A stretch of DNA of 40,522 nt from contig SLOJ01000220.1 in assembly GCA_007132585.1 (NCBI GenBank), positions 1-40,522 of the forward strand, read 5' to 3'. Source of the stretch: Bacteroidales bacterium (GTDB lineage: Bacteria > Bacteroidota > Bacteroidia > Bacteroidales > UBA7960). The notes under the pieces were generated by a model. That model made no database searches. It was not told the DNA's origin and saw only the letters and a list, made by a program, of their open reading frames with translations. Shown here one piece after another: positions 25,993 through 35,539 of the stretch (position 1 is the stretch's first letter; each line of letters opens with the position of its first letter). The position numbers and the translations under genes were made by a program.

Positions 25993-26403
25993 ATGGCTAA
26001 AATTGTTCATCTTTCAGAAGCCGCCTCATTGGCAATACATTCCATGGTGCTTATAGCAAAATCCGATTCGCATATCAATGTAAACATGATAGCCCAGGAG
26101 ATGGGTGCATCAAGGAATCATCTTGCCAAAGTACTGCAACTATTGGTAAAATATAACTACCTGAAATCTGTAAGGGGACCAAGCGGAGGATTTGTACTTA
26201 ATGTGCATCCTTCTGAAATTACTCTTCTTGATATTTATCAGGCCATTGAAGGAAAAATTGAAACCCCGGAATGCCCGCTTGATCGGCAGGTATGCCCTTT
26301 TGATAAGTGTCTCCTGGGGGGCATGGTAAAAGATGTTACTGAGCAGTTCAAAACCTATTTCGAAGGGCAAACGCTGGAAAAATTCATAAATGAACCTTAT
26401 TGA
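25993..26403 (+). CDS. Rrf2-family transcriptional regulator
   Basis: SEAASLAIHSMVLIAKSD, VNMIAQEMGASRNHLAKVLQLLVKYNYLKSVRGPSGGF; C-terminal CPLDRQVCPFDKC cluster. Confidence 0.92.
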   Translation: MAKIVHLSEAASLAIHSMVLIAKSDSHINVNMIAQEMGASRNHLAKVLQLLVKYNYLKSVRGPSGGFVLNVHPSEITLLDIYQAIEGKIETPECPLDRQVCPFDKCLLGGMVKDVTEQFKTYFEGQTLEKFINEPY

Positions 26404-26541
26404 TCAGGCTTTGTAAGTTTTTGCTCTCCTTTTCAAACATATTATTTTTTAAATTTCAGAAAAAATTTTTATACCCGATTAAACTTCTTCCAATTTTGAT
26501 CATCAAAGAACCATAATCATAATATTAACCCAAAAAAATTG

Positions 26542-27042
26542 ATGAAAAAAAAAAAAAAAAAAATTTTTGTAATTGCACTCGTATTCTTTTTTGCATTAAA
26601 TATTGATGCATTTGCACAACGCAGCCCCAGGGGCAATCATGATGGTGCACGTATGTGTCTTGATATTCCTGAACTAACACAGGAACAGGAAACTAAAATC
26701 AAGGCCATCCGAACAAAGAGGTTGAATGAAGCAACAACCCACAGAGCTCAGATGGATGAACTGAGAGCACAAAAAAGAACACTTCGTCTGGCCGCAAATC
26801 CTGACATGAATGAAATTGAAAAAGTAATTGATCAAATGGCCGGTTTAAGAGCTGAGCATATGAAAGCCAGTGAAACTCACCACCAGAGCATCAGAGAGAT
26901 CCTTACTCCTGAGCAAAGAACATTTTTCGACAGCCGCACAGCAAATCGTCCCCGCTTTGAGCAGAGAAACATGAGAAGAGGACAGGCTACACGTGGCGAA
27001 GGTCGTTACAATGATCAAAGACCTCGTGGCAGAAGAAGGTAG
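26542..27042 (+). CDS. Periplasmic Spy/CpxP (LTXXQ)-like protein
   Basis: Signal peptide MKKKKKKIFVIALVFFFALNIDAFAQ; paired LTQEQ ... LTPEQ motifs; ATG at 26542 (the ORF track start at 26539 is TTG). Confidence 0.75.
   Translation: MKKKKKKIFVIALVFFFALNIDAFAQRSPRGNHDGARMCLDIPELTQEQETKIKAIRTKRLNEATTHRAQMDELRAQKRTLRLAANPDMNEIEKVIDQMAGLRAEHMKASETHHQSIREILTPEQRTFFDSRTANRPRFEQRNMRRGQATRGEGRYNDQRPRGRRR
26545..26563 (+). repeat. 19-nt poly-A homopolymer right after the ATG of the Spy-like CDS
   Basis: Direct reading: gatg followed by 19 consecutive A. Confidence 0.95.
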
Positions 27043-27081
27043 ATTAAAGAGTTCTTTATTCAATTTTTGTTTTAATACCCG

Positions 27082-27110
27082 AAAGCCCGTTTTTGCGGGC
27101 TTTTTTATTT
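27082..27110 (+). terminator. Intrinsic terminator of the Spy-like gene
   Basis: AAAGCCCG (27082-27089), loop TTTTTG, CGGGCTTT (27096-27103), T-tract. Confidence 0.88.
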
Positions 27111-27132
27111 ATGTCAGATGGAATGAAATGAA

Positions 27133-27140
27133 TAACTTTG
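27133..27140 (+). promoter_or_regulatory. Candidate -7 element for the porin-like gene
   Basis: TAACTTTG fits TAnnTTTG, about 22 bp before the ATG at 27163; no clear TTTG at -33. Confidence 0.35.
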
Positions 27141-27162
27141 CCGCTTCAAACAAGTATGAAAT

Positions 27163-28392
27163 ATGAAAAAGATACTTTTTATTTCCGTGCTGCTAATTTT
27201 TTCCATCAATACCTTAAAAGCAGGAGAGGGCCCGGTTAATATTAAACCATATGGTTACATTAGTTATGAAATAATATATGATACATACCGCTCGCTCGAT
27301 ACCCGCGATGGAGAGCTTTATCTGTTCCCGAAAAAACCTGAATATGATATCAATGGCAACGATATAAACAAAAGGAGCAAGTTTAATATGTTGTCAGTTC
27401 ACTCACGTTTTGGAGTGGATGTCAAAGGTCCGGAAATTTTGGGTGCCAAAACCTCCGGTAAAATTGAAACAGACTTTTTTGGTACCCGGCAGGACCTTGT
27501 CAGGATGCTAAGACTTCGACAAGCCTTTATTCGTATGAATTGGGAAAACTCTGAACTGATATTGGGAAATACTTTTCATCCGGCTTTCGTACTGGATTGT
27601 TTTCCGCAAACTATTTCATTTGCAGCGGCTGTACCTTTTCATCCTTTAAACCGATCACCTCAATTACGTATCACACAAAATATTTCAGATAAGATTACCG
27701 GTTCGTTATCTTTTCTTGTACATGGATATCATAAAAGTGCCGGCCCCGAAGACCAGCAAAGGAATTCAGGTTTACCGGAATCTGTTATGCAATTGCGTTT
27801 TGAACCCTCATCAGGGTTTTTGGCAGGAATAACAGCAGGATATAAATTTTTATCTCCCCGAGATATTACTAACGGAGGTGAAGCGACAAAAAAAACCATC
27901 GGATCGTACATTCTTCAGGCATTTTCAAGAATTACAACTTCAAATGTTGATATAAAACTTGAAGGAATTTTTGGAGAAAATCTCACCCATTTTATTATGA
28001 TTGGTGGTTACGGGGCAAGAGGTACATCAGAAACCATTGACTGGAACAGTGATTATGATTATTCAAACTTACGAACACTATCAGTTTGGGCAGATATAGA
28101 AACAGATTTTGCCGGTTTTGACTGGGGAATATTTACCGGTTACACTGAAAATCTGGGTTCAAAACACCTGTATACTCCAATTGCAGGATTATCGCGTTAC
28201 GATGATCTTCATTTTCTTTTCAGAATATCTCCAAGAGTTCTTTATAAAGAAGGAAATATGAGCTTTGGTGCTGAGTATTCTTTCTATAATGCAGTATATG
28301 CCGAAGATTTTGACGCATACGGCAAACCTTCGGTATCTATGGATCCAGCGATCAACAATCACATATTATTAATGGCCCGTTACATTTTCTGA
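27163..28392 (+). CDS. Putative outer-membrane beta-barrel (porin-like) protein
   Basis: Signal peptide MKKILFISVLLIFSINTLKAGEG; alternating amphipathic strands; terminal aromatic residue ...ILLMARYIF. Confidence 0.6.
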   Translation: MKKILFISVLLIFSINTLKAGEGPVNIKPYGYISYEIIYDTYRSLDTRDGELYLFPKKPEYDINGNDINKRSKFNMLSVHSRFGVDVKGPEILGAKTSGKIETDFFGTRQDLVRMLRLRQAFIRMNWENSELILGNTFHPAFVLDCFPQTISFAAAVPFHPLNRSPQLRITQNISDKITGSLSFLVHGYHKSAGPEDQQRNSGLPESVMQLRFEPSSGFLAGITAGYKFLSPRDITNGGEATKKTIGSYILQAFSRITTSNVDIKLEGIFGENLTHFIMIGGYGARGTSETIDWNSDYDYSNLRTLSVWADIETDFAGFDWGIFTGYTENLGSKHLYTPIAGLSRYDDLHFLFRISPRVLYKEGNMSFGAEYSFYNAVYAEDFDAYGKPSVSMDPAINNHILLMARYIF

Positions 28393-28404
28393 TCATTGAA
28401 AATC

Positions 28405-29508
28405 CTAAACAGATTGAAGTAACCTGGGAATTAATTCTACCAATTCATTGTATTTGAGATTTCTGGCCACAATGGTACCATCAGGACCAATAAGAACATT
28501 TTGAGGTATGCTGCGAACAACATATTCACTTGCCGGCCCACTCCTCCAACCTTCCAGATCACTCACCTGTGGCCAGTTTAACTCATCTTCTTCAATGCCT
28601 TTCACCCAGGCATCATGATTTCTGTCAAGCGAAACACCAATTATTTCAAAACCTTTTGAATCAATTTCATTGTATGCTTTAACAAGATTCGGATTTTCTA
28701 CCCTGCAATAGGGGCACCACGATGCCCAAAAGCTAAGCAAAACATATTTACCCCTGTAATCGGATAGTGAAATCTCATTCCCATCCGGATCGGGGAGGGT
28801 AAAATCAATTGCAGGTTCTCCGATAGCCACTCTTTCAAGGTCGGTAACCCGACCTGCCAGGTCATCATAATATCTTGATCCGGCGAGTTTTGTATCAAAA
28901 ATATCAAGTATTTCCTGCAGTTCTTCATGGTCCAGGCCATGACTCAATTGCCTTATAGCAATAAATACTGCAGCCGGTTGATCGGAATACTGGTTTACGT
29001 AATCCAATATTGCCTGCTTTCTTAGTCTTTCAGTTTCCTCATAACGTTCCCGAAGCTGATCGGCAAGCAACTCATTATTTTCTTCCACTGCTTTACGGAT
29101 TTCTTCCTGGTCAAACCGAAGTCTTTCATCAAAGGGCTGCACAACATCATCCAGACCGGTAAAGATTTCGTGAGACTTTGAACCACTTACCTGATATTGC
29201 GAAGGATTTTCGGCGTCGATGTCAACTTCTATGTCTGTATTTTCAACAAACAACGCAAGACGACTGGCAACTCCATCAATATTCAGGTAAAATATCTCAG
29301 GATGTTTTATTTCTCCAGAGAAACTAAAATTTCCGTTTTGAACTTCAGCTGAATCCATATTTACCATTAATCCGTCAACTCTGTCTTGCAGGTATACCTT
29401 CCCATTTTCAAGTCCGCTTATTGAACCATTAATGGTAAATGATTCCTGTGGTTTTGGCTGGCAGGCAAAAACGGCTGCAGCCATGATAATGATCCATATT
29501 TTTTTCAT
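28405..29508 (-). CDS. TlpA/ResA-like thioredoxin-family lipoprotein with N-terminal DUF4369-like domain
   Basis: Lipobox-like AVFAC; GSISGLENGKVYLQDRVDG; thioredoxin WASWCPYCRVENP. Confidence 0.88.
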   Translation of the reverse strand: MKKIWIIIMAAAVFACQPKPQESFTINGSISGLENGKVYLQDRVDGLMVNMDSAEVQNGNFSFSGEIKHPEIFYLNIDGVASRLALFVENTDIEVDIDAENPSQYQVSGSKSHEIFTGLDDVVQPFDERLRFDQEEIRKAVEENNELLADQLRERYEETERLRKQAILDYVNQYSDQPAAVFIAIRQLSHGLDHEELQEILDIFDTKLAGSRYYDDLAGRVTDLERVAIGEPAIDFTLPDPDGNEISLSDYRGKYVLLSFWASWCPYCRVENPNLVKAYNEIDSKGFEIIGVSLDRNHDAWVKGIEEDELNWPQVSDLEGWRSGPASEYVVRSIPQNVLIGPDGTIVARNLKYNELVELIPRLLQSV

Positions 29509-29513
29509 GGTGT

Positions 29514-31049
29514 TTATTTTTGATTTGTATGAATAATTTGATTAAATATTTCATCATTATTATCTGCTTTGCGTGTAAAAAGACTTACCAGCCAGGTTAC
29601 CAGAAAAGCAAGGATAAATGCAGGCACAAGCTCATATATCCATTCTTTAAGAAAATCTACCCGAACCCATATCATTACAGTAACTGCACCGGTAATTATT
29701 CCGGAAATTACACCTGCTTGGGTAACATTTTTCCAGTATAATGCGAGTATTGATGTGGGCCCGAAGGCAGCTCCAAGTCCTGCCCATGCAAAAAGCACCA
29801 GCCAGAATACCAGTTGCTCTGCTACAAAACCCAGCATCAATGCCAATATTACAAGGAAAACTACAAACCATCGACTGATATAAACAAGTTTTCGCTGCGA
29901 AAGTTCCTTGTGCCGGTAAATCATCTTCTCATAGATGTCCCTTACCAGGGCAGATGCAGCAACAAGAAGCTGTGAATCGGCTGTTGACATGATGGCTGCA
30001 AAAATTGAAGCTATAACCACACCGAACATAATAGGATGGAGGTGCTCGCCTGCAAGGGTGGGATAAAGGTTTTCAGGATCTGCACCTGGCAGAAAACTCA
30101 GATCAGGAAAGTATATTCTTCCGGCCATTCCCGTTGCCAATGCTCCCAATGCCATAAGAATATTGGCTCCTGTACCTACCATGGCAGTCATTTTCAGCTT
30201 TGCCGGATTTTTTATTGACATATAACGGGCAATAATATGCGGATTTCCTACCGAACCCAGCCCGATCCCCAAAAACCCGATCAAGGCCCCGGCTGATAGT
30301 GCAAATGCACCGGTAAACCGACCTCCTTCGGTGGGTATAAGTGAAGCTTGTTCATAAAATTCACCAAATCCTCCCAAATGTATAATTGTAATAATTGGCA
30401 AAACTATCAGTGCAATAATCATAATAAACCCCTGTATGGTATCTGTTACACTTACTGCAAGAAAACCACCCACCACAGTATAAAATAAGATGATAACAGC
30501 AGTTAGCAGCAGGCCCTGGGTTTGTGTCATTTGAAAACCGGCACTGAAGGTTTTTCCACCGGCAACAAATTGTGCTGAAACATAGGCCAGCATAAAAATG
30601 ATAATAATTACTGCCACCACAGTTCGTATGGTCCCTGATTTATCTCCAAATCGTTCTTCAAAAAAGTCGGGTATTGTAATACAGTCAAGTTTTTCGCTAA
30701 ACCTTCTGATTCGTGGGGCATAAAAGAAAAAAAGAAAAAATTCAGCTGTAATATAACCAGCTGCAGCCCACAAAGCTGATAATCCAATTGTGTAAGCCAT
30801 TCCGGTAAACCCCAGCAATAGCCAGGCGCTGCGGCCACTTACTACTGCCGACAGAGCCACCACCAGCATATTCATTTTACGTCCACCAATAAAGAAATTG
30901 CTTATTCCCTGTGATGAAAACCTTGCAGCCAGAACACCCACAATTACTATAAGTAAAAGATAGCCAATGAATGCACTTAATGCATAATTGTCAACATGAA
31001 GCACCAGGCTTTGAACTTCTTCCATGCATAATTGATTTTGGTTTGCCAA
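29514..31049 (-). CDS. Sodium:solute symporter (PutP-like, SSS family)
   Basis: FFIGGRKMNMLVVALSAVVSGRSAWLLLGFTGMAYTIG; AAIMSTADSQLLVAASALVRDIYEK; multiple TM segments. Confidence 0.9.
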   Translation of the reverse strand: MANQNQLCMEEVQSLVLHVDNYALSAFIGYLLLIVIVGVLAARFSSQGISNFFIGGRKMNMLVVALSAVVSGRSAWLLLGFTGMAYTIGLSALWAAAGYITAEFFLFFFYAPRIRRFSEKLDCITIPDFFEERFGDKSGTIRTVVAVIIIIFMLAYVSAQFVAGGKTFSAGFQMTQTQGLLLTAVIILFYTVVGGFLAVSVTDTIQGFIMIIALIVLPIITIIHLGGFGEFYEQASLIPTEGGRFTGAFALSAGALIGFLGIGLGSVGNPHIIARYMSIKNPAKLKMTAMVGTGANILMALGALATGMAGRIYFPDLSFLPGADPENLYPTLAGEHLHPIMFGVVIASIFAAIMSTADSQLLVAASALVRDIYEKMIYRHKELSQRKLVYISRWFVVFLVILALMLGFVAEQLVFWLVLFAWAGLGAAFGPTSILALYWKNVTQAGVISGIITGAVTVMIWVRVDFLKEWIYELVPAFILAFLVTWLVSLFTRKADNNDEIFNQIIHTNQK

Positions 31050-31091
31050 ATAAACAACTAAAATACATAATTATTCCGGTAGGACGCAAAC

Positions 31092-31850
31092 CTAAATCAC
31101 CTCAAGTGTTTCTTTTTTTACCCATCCAACATTACCATCGGGTAAACCAATTTCCAGCCATTCTCCAATACCATTTCTTATATAAACTTTTGTGCCTTCA
31201 TGCACAAGAAAAAGGTCAGGGCTCTGCGGAGAAGGAGAACTCTTTGCAGAAACTCTTGGATTCATAATAACAGCTTCATTGTCGGCTGTAAGTCTGTTAT
31301 ATTGTTTTTGGGCAAAAATAAATGAAAATACTGTAAGAAATAATAAAAATACTGCTGTATAAAAAGAAGCCTTTTTTACACCACGGGTGCGCGAAAATAG
31401 ATATAAAGCGGTAAGAGAAAGAAATATAAAGAGCAGAATAATGGAAGTAATACCCCATCCTGTAGCTGACTGTATCTTAATGATATTTTGCCACCATCTT
31501 TCATAAAATAGCTTCGGGCGTTCATCTATACGATCTACTATTCTGTTTCTGGTAATTTGCAGGTTGTGTAAAATATTATCATTAACTGGATCAAGCCTGA
31601 GGGCTCTCTCGTAATGCAAAATCGCAGGCCCTAACCGATTGTTTTTAAAATAGGCATTACCCAGATTGTAATGTAGTTCTGAAGCTACAAATCCTTGTTC
31701 AAGAACCTGTTCGTATAACTCTGCAGCATATGAATATTCACTACGGGCATATGCTTCGTTGGCTTCTGCAATGAGCTGATCAGGGGTTTGAGGGTAAACC
31801 AATATACCTGCAAATGAAAAAAATAAAAATATCAGTATTGTTCTTTTCAT
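31092..31850 (-). CDS. batE: BatE-like TPR protein with C-terminal SH3-like region
   Basis: TPR ASELHYNLGNAYFKNNRLGPAILHYERALRLDP; C-terminal KVYIRNGIGEWLEIGLPDGNVGWVKKETLEVI. Start set to MKRTILIF (the longer ORF overlaps BatD). Confidence 0.85.
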   Translation of the reverse strand: MKRTILIFLFFSFAGILVYPQTPDQLIAEANEAYARSEYSYAAELYEQVLEQGFVASELHYNLGNAYFKNNRLGPAILHYERALRLDPVNDNILHNLQITRNRIVDRIDERPKLFYERWWQNIIKIQSATGWGITSIILLFIFLSLTALYLFSRTRGVKKASFYTAVFLLFLTVFSFIFAQKQYNRLTADNEAVIMNPRVSAKSSPSPQSPDLFLVHEGTKVYIRNGIGEWLEIGLPDGNVGWVKKETLEVI

Positions 31851-31857
31851 AAATGTT

Positions 31858-33696
31858 TTATTTCTTTTTGCTACGTAACTCTTTTTCAATAGTAACAATG
31901 GTTTGCAGGGCTTTATTATAAATTTCAGCCATACGGTTTTCTTTTTTACCGGGCGCAAAGCGGGCAAACTCCGTATCATTTAATGTACTCATAAATTTAT
32001 CGGAGAGTTCCTGGGGTACCTTTTGCGATTTAAAAGCGCCTGATACAGTTTCTTTATTGAGAATTGAAACAGGAATACTTAGTTTATCGGAAAGATAACC
32101 CCATAATGCCTTAAAAATCTCATCATAAAATTCATTTTCCTGCTTTTTATCCAGATAATTTTTTGCCAGTTTTAGTCTTTTTCTGGCCAACTTTTCAGCT
32201 TTCTTATTTCGTAAAAGCTGTTGGTTGCTTTGAAGCTTAATATAGTTTCTCCGGTAAATAAGGAAAAAGATAAACAGAGTAAACGGTATAATAATTAATA
32301 AAAAGAATAAACGACTCCCATAAAAGACATCTGCCTGACGGAATAATTTTACAGGTCCGGTGTATATATATCTGATATCGGTAGCAATTTGTCTGATATC
32401 TTCCTGGTTAATGGTTCCAGGTTCGGTCCCCGGAGAAGCAACATCACCACTCACAAATAGTGTAAATTCTGGGGTGGTTTTACTAACATATTTACTGCTT
32501 GTGGGGTCAAAGTAAACAAAATTAAAAGGTTGTATTATAAACTCACCACTGGTACGTGGAATCATAAGGTAGTCAAAAGTTCTTGACCCCGATACGCCTG
32601 CAGTAGTATTTCTGATATTATCATTTATATTTGGATCAAAAACTTCCAGGTTGGCCGGAAAATTAAAATCAGGTTTCCCAAGCATGCGCATATTCCCTTT
32701 GCCCGAAACGTTTACCTTCAAATTTACAGCATCATTGGGGTTAACTTCTGTAGCAGAAATATCAGCCGATACATCAAAATCAGTACCTACCATGCCGGTA
32801 AATGCCGCAGGGCGGTTTTGCACAGGCAAAGGTTTTACGTTAAGTTTAATTGTGTTGGAAGAAACAGTTTGTCTGATTTGCCGCTGATCAAAAGGAGACC
32901 CGCCAAAAAATTCATCAAAAAGGCTTTGGCGTCTGCGTTGTCCGGGCAAATTGATAACCATATCCACTTCAAGTGGTTCAATGGAAATCTCACCGCTCCT
33001 TTGGGCAAATAGAGCTACTCTTCTTATTTCTGCTACTCTGTATGTTTCTCCATTTATCGTCTGTGTGCGTGTTTGGGGAGAACCGGTTTGGGTAAGATTT
33101 TCTGACCAGAAACCTCTGTAGGAGGGAAGCTTTTCAACGTTGTATTGACTAACTCCCACTTTCGTTACTATCTCATAAGTGATAATTACCTGTTCACCCT
33201 GGTAAGGGTTCATATTATTTGCTGATGCTCTGATAAATATATCCCGGGCTGTAACCCCGTTTTCATCCTGTGTTCTGCTTTGGCCGGGATCGGGATCGGT
33301 TGTTTGGGGTGGTGTTGCAGCTGCTCCCACATTGATATTATTGGAATTGGAACGATATGTATTTCCGTCAACCTGCACGGTAGCAGGTTGTATGGTTTGG
33401 GTTCCTTCACGGGTTGCTTCTAAAATATAAGTATATGAAACAGACTCTGTGCGGGTTGTTTGGCCGTTAATGATTTGCATGGATGTACTTGATGACTGGC
33501 TGGGTCCGGATAGTACCCTGAAACCTTCAAAAGAAGGTGCGGTAAAATCCGATGGCCGGGCATTTATCTGGAAAGTAACACGAAAACGCTCGCCTACTGC
33601 AACATTGGCAGGGGCAGAGGCTGTAAACTCAATGTCATCTGCTTTACCTGCTGTTGACCAAAATAGTACAACTATCAAAAAAAATATCTTTTGCAT
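31858..33696 (-). CDS. batD: BatD-like oxygen-tolerance protein
   Basis: Signal peptide, repeated Ig-like domains (FRVTFQINARPSDFTAPSFEGFRVLSGPSQSSS), TM segment, C-terminal cytosolic helical domain; operon context. Confidence 0.88.
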   Translation of the reverse strand: MQKIFFLIVVLFWSTAGKADDIEFTASAPANVAVGERFRVTFQINARPSDFTAPSFEGFRVLSGPSQSSSTSMQIINGQTTRTESVSYTYILEATREGTQTIQPATVQVDGNTYRSNSNNINVGAAATPPQTTDPDPGQSRTQDENGVTARDIFIRASANNMNPYQGEQVIITYEIVTKVGVSQYNVEKLPSYRGFWSENLTQTGSPQTRTQTINGETYRVAEIRRVALFAQRSGEISIEPLEVDMVINLPGQRRRQSLFDEFFGGSPFDQRQIRQTVSSNTIKLNVKPLPVQNRPAAFTGMVGTDFDVSADISATEVNPNDAVNLKVNVSGKGNMRMLGKPDFNFPANLEVFDPNINDNIRNTTAGVSGSRTFDYLMIPRTSGEFIIQPFNFVYFDPTSSKYVSKTTPEFTLFVSGDVASPGTEPGTINQEDIRQIATDIRYIYTGPVKLFRQADVFYGSRLFFLLIIIPFTLFIFFLIYRRNYIKLQSNQQLLRNKKAEKLARKRLKLAKNYLDKKQENEFYDEIFKALWGYLSDKLSIPVSILNKETVSGAFKSQKVPQELSDKFMSTLNDTEFARFAPGKKENRMAEIYNKALQTIVTIEKELRSKKK

Positions 33697-33708
33697 AGGT
33701 TTAATTTT

Positions 33709-34413
33709 TTACCATTCTCTAACCGGTCTTTGCGGTATTGCCTGCTTTTCTTCTCTTTCAATTTTCTCCTGTATCTCCTGTTCCTGCTGATTCAGTGCAT
33801 CAAGTATTCGTTGTGCATCCTCAGGGGAGATCTGATCGGGTCTGGGTTGTGGTTGCTCTTGTTGTTCCTGCTGGTCATCTTCTCCCTCCTGCGGTTGCTC
33901 CTGGTCGTCCTGTTGATCATCCTGATCATCTTCACCATCCTGATCCTGCTGCTGTTGTTGTTGTTCCTGTTCCTGCAACATCTTCATTGCCGTAGCCAGA
34001 TTAAACCGGGTGTCATTGTCATCAGGTCTTATACGAAGTGAGTTTTTGTAAGCATCAATACCTTCGCTTATTTGCTGATTGCCCAGGAGTGCATTACCCA
34101 GATTGTGATATACATCGGCACGTCTGTTATCCGAAATGTCTGATTGTACTATACCTTCCAGAATATTGGAAGCTTCATCGTACCGACCCTGCTTGTATAA
34201 TGAATTTGCCAGGTTATATAAAGCTTTAATATTACCCGGATCTTCTTCCAAAGCTTTTCTGTAATTCATTTCAGCATCCGAATAATTTTCATTCTTATAC
34301 TCGCGGTTTCCTTTTCTCAAATCAGGATTGACATTTTGCGATAATGTATTCACACTAAATAAAAAGAAAGATAGTAAAAAAAGAATGATATGTCCAGAAG
34401 TTTTGTTTTTCAT
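33709..34413 (-). CDS. batC: BatC-like TPR protein with Q/E/D-rich low-complexity tail
   Basis: TPR repeats NIKALYNLANSLYKQGRYDEAS, VYHNLGNALLGNQQISEGIDAYKNSLRIRPDD; QQQQQQDQDGEDDQDDQQDD tract. Confidence 0.83.
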   Translation of the reverse strand: MKNKTSGHIILFLLSFFLFSVNTLSQNVNPDLRKGNREYKNENYSDAEMNYRKALEEDPGNIKALYNLANSLYKQGRYDEASNILEGIVQSDISDNRRADVYHNLGNALLGNQQISEGIDAYKNSLRIRPDDNDTRFNLATAMKMLQEQEQQQQQQDQDGEDDQDDQQDDQEQPQEGEDDQQEQQEQPQPRPDQISPEDAQRILDALNQQEQEIQEKIEREEKQAIPQRPVREW

Positions 34414-34469
34414 AAGGTTTATTTCATGAAAATGTATAACTAATCGTTTTTAAATATTTTACTTCGACA

Positions 34470-35510
34470 TTACGATATATCAAAGAGTTTTATTTTGTTA
34501 AGCCATTTACTTTTTCTTTCAAAAATCAAAAATTCAACAAGAAAGAAAATCAGGGCCAGAGCAATAAAGTAATGAAACCTGCTTTCGTATTCAGCAAAAC
34601 GAGTAGTTTCATATTCCTGTTGTTCCATCAATCTGATTTCTTCAAGAATTTTATTGAGTCCCAGATCAGGGCCGGTGCCTGTTTGAAACACACCGCCAGT
34701 TTGTTGGGCAATATTTCGCAGCATCGGTTCATCAAATCTGCTTACCACGGTATTTCCTTCATTGTCTCTGAGAAAACCACTCAACTGACCGCCACGGTAT
34801 ACCGGAATGGGTGCTCCCCGGGAAGTACCAATTCCAACAGTATGAATCATTATTCCCATATCAGATGCCCTGCGGGCAACAGATAAAGGGTCGTCCTGAT
34901 GGTTTTCTCCATCCGATACAAGTATTATAACCCTGCTTTTATCATCCTGATTCGCAAATGTTGCAATGCTTCTTTCCAGGGCACTGCCGATGGCAGTTCC
35001 CTGTACCTGCACAGTTTCAGTATTTACTGTTCTCAATATCATTCTTGCCGCATCCAGATCAGAGGTAATGGGTACCTGTGTTACAGCCGATCCGGCAAAG
35101 ACAACCAGTCCTACCCGGTCATTTTCCAACTGATCAATCAAACGTGATACAGCATGTTTTGCTCTATCCATACGATTGGGACGAATATCTTCAGCAAGCA
35201 TACTGCGGCTTACATCAAGGGCAATCACAATGTCAATTCCTTTGCTGCGGGCTTCTTCGGTTTTAAACCCTATTTGCGGGTTTACTGCAGCCATAATGAG
35301 TGATGAGAAACCAAGTGTAAACAATATAAACCTGAGCCAGGGCCTTGCACTGGAACGCATCGGAAGCATACGGGCAATCAATTGCCCATGGCCTAACTTT
35401 TTTATTCTTCTGCTAGTGACGTAAACAGCCCTGAGAAATATTAAAAGCAGGACAGGTAAAAAAGCAAATAAAATAAAATATTCTTGATTTTCAAACCTCA
35501 GTATATCCAT
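34470..35510 (-). CDS. batB: BatB-like von Willebrand factor A domain protein
   Basis: MIDAS DVSRSMLAEDIRPNRMDRAKHAVSRLIDQL; N- and C-terminal TM segments. Confidence 0.9.
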   Translation of the reverse strand: MDILRFENQEYFILFAFLPVLLLIFLRAVYVTSRRIKKLGHGQLIARMLPMRSSARPWLRFILFTLGFSSLIMAAVNPQIGFKTEEARSKGIDIVIALDVSRSMLAEDIRPNRMDRAKHAVSRLIDQLENDRVGLVVFAGSAVTQVPITSDLDAARMILRTVNTETVQVQGTAIGSALERSIATFANQDDKSRVIILVSDGENHQDDPLSVARRASDMGIMIHTVGIGTSRGAPIPVYRGGQLSGFLRDNEGNTVVSRFDEPMLRNIAQQTGGVFQTGTGPDLGLNKILEEIRLMEQQEYETTRFAEYESRFHYFIALALIFFLVEFLIFERKSKWLNKIKLFDIS

Positions 35511-35539
35511 ATCTGAATATATTCTTTAAGTAAAGTGTT

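Noticed and set aside
31851-31979. N-terminal extension of the BatE ORF in the provided track
   Set aside because: It overlaps BatD; MKRTILIFLFFSFAGILVYPQ at 31850 is a proper signal-peptide start.
33691-34041. Plus-strand ORFs opposite BatC (33691-34041, 33738-33995)
   Set aside because: They are shadow ORFs created by the Q/E/D-rich low-complexity coding of BatC on the other strand; Leu/Val/Pro-rich with no domain features.
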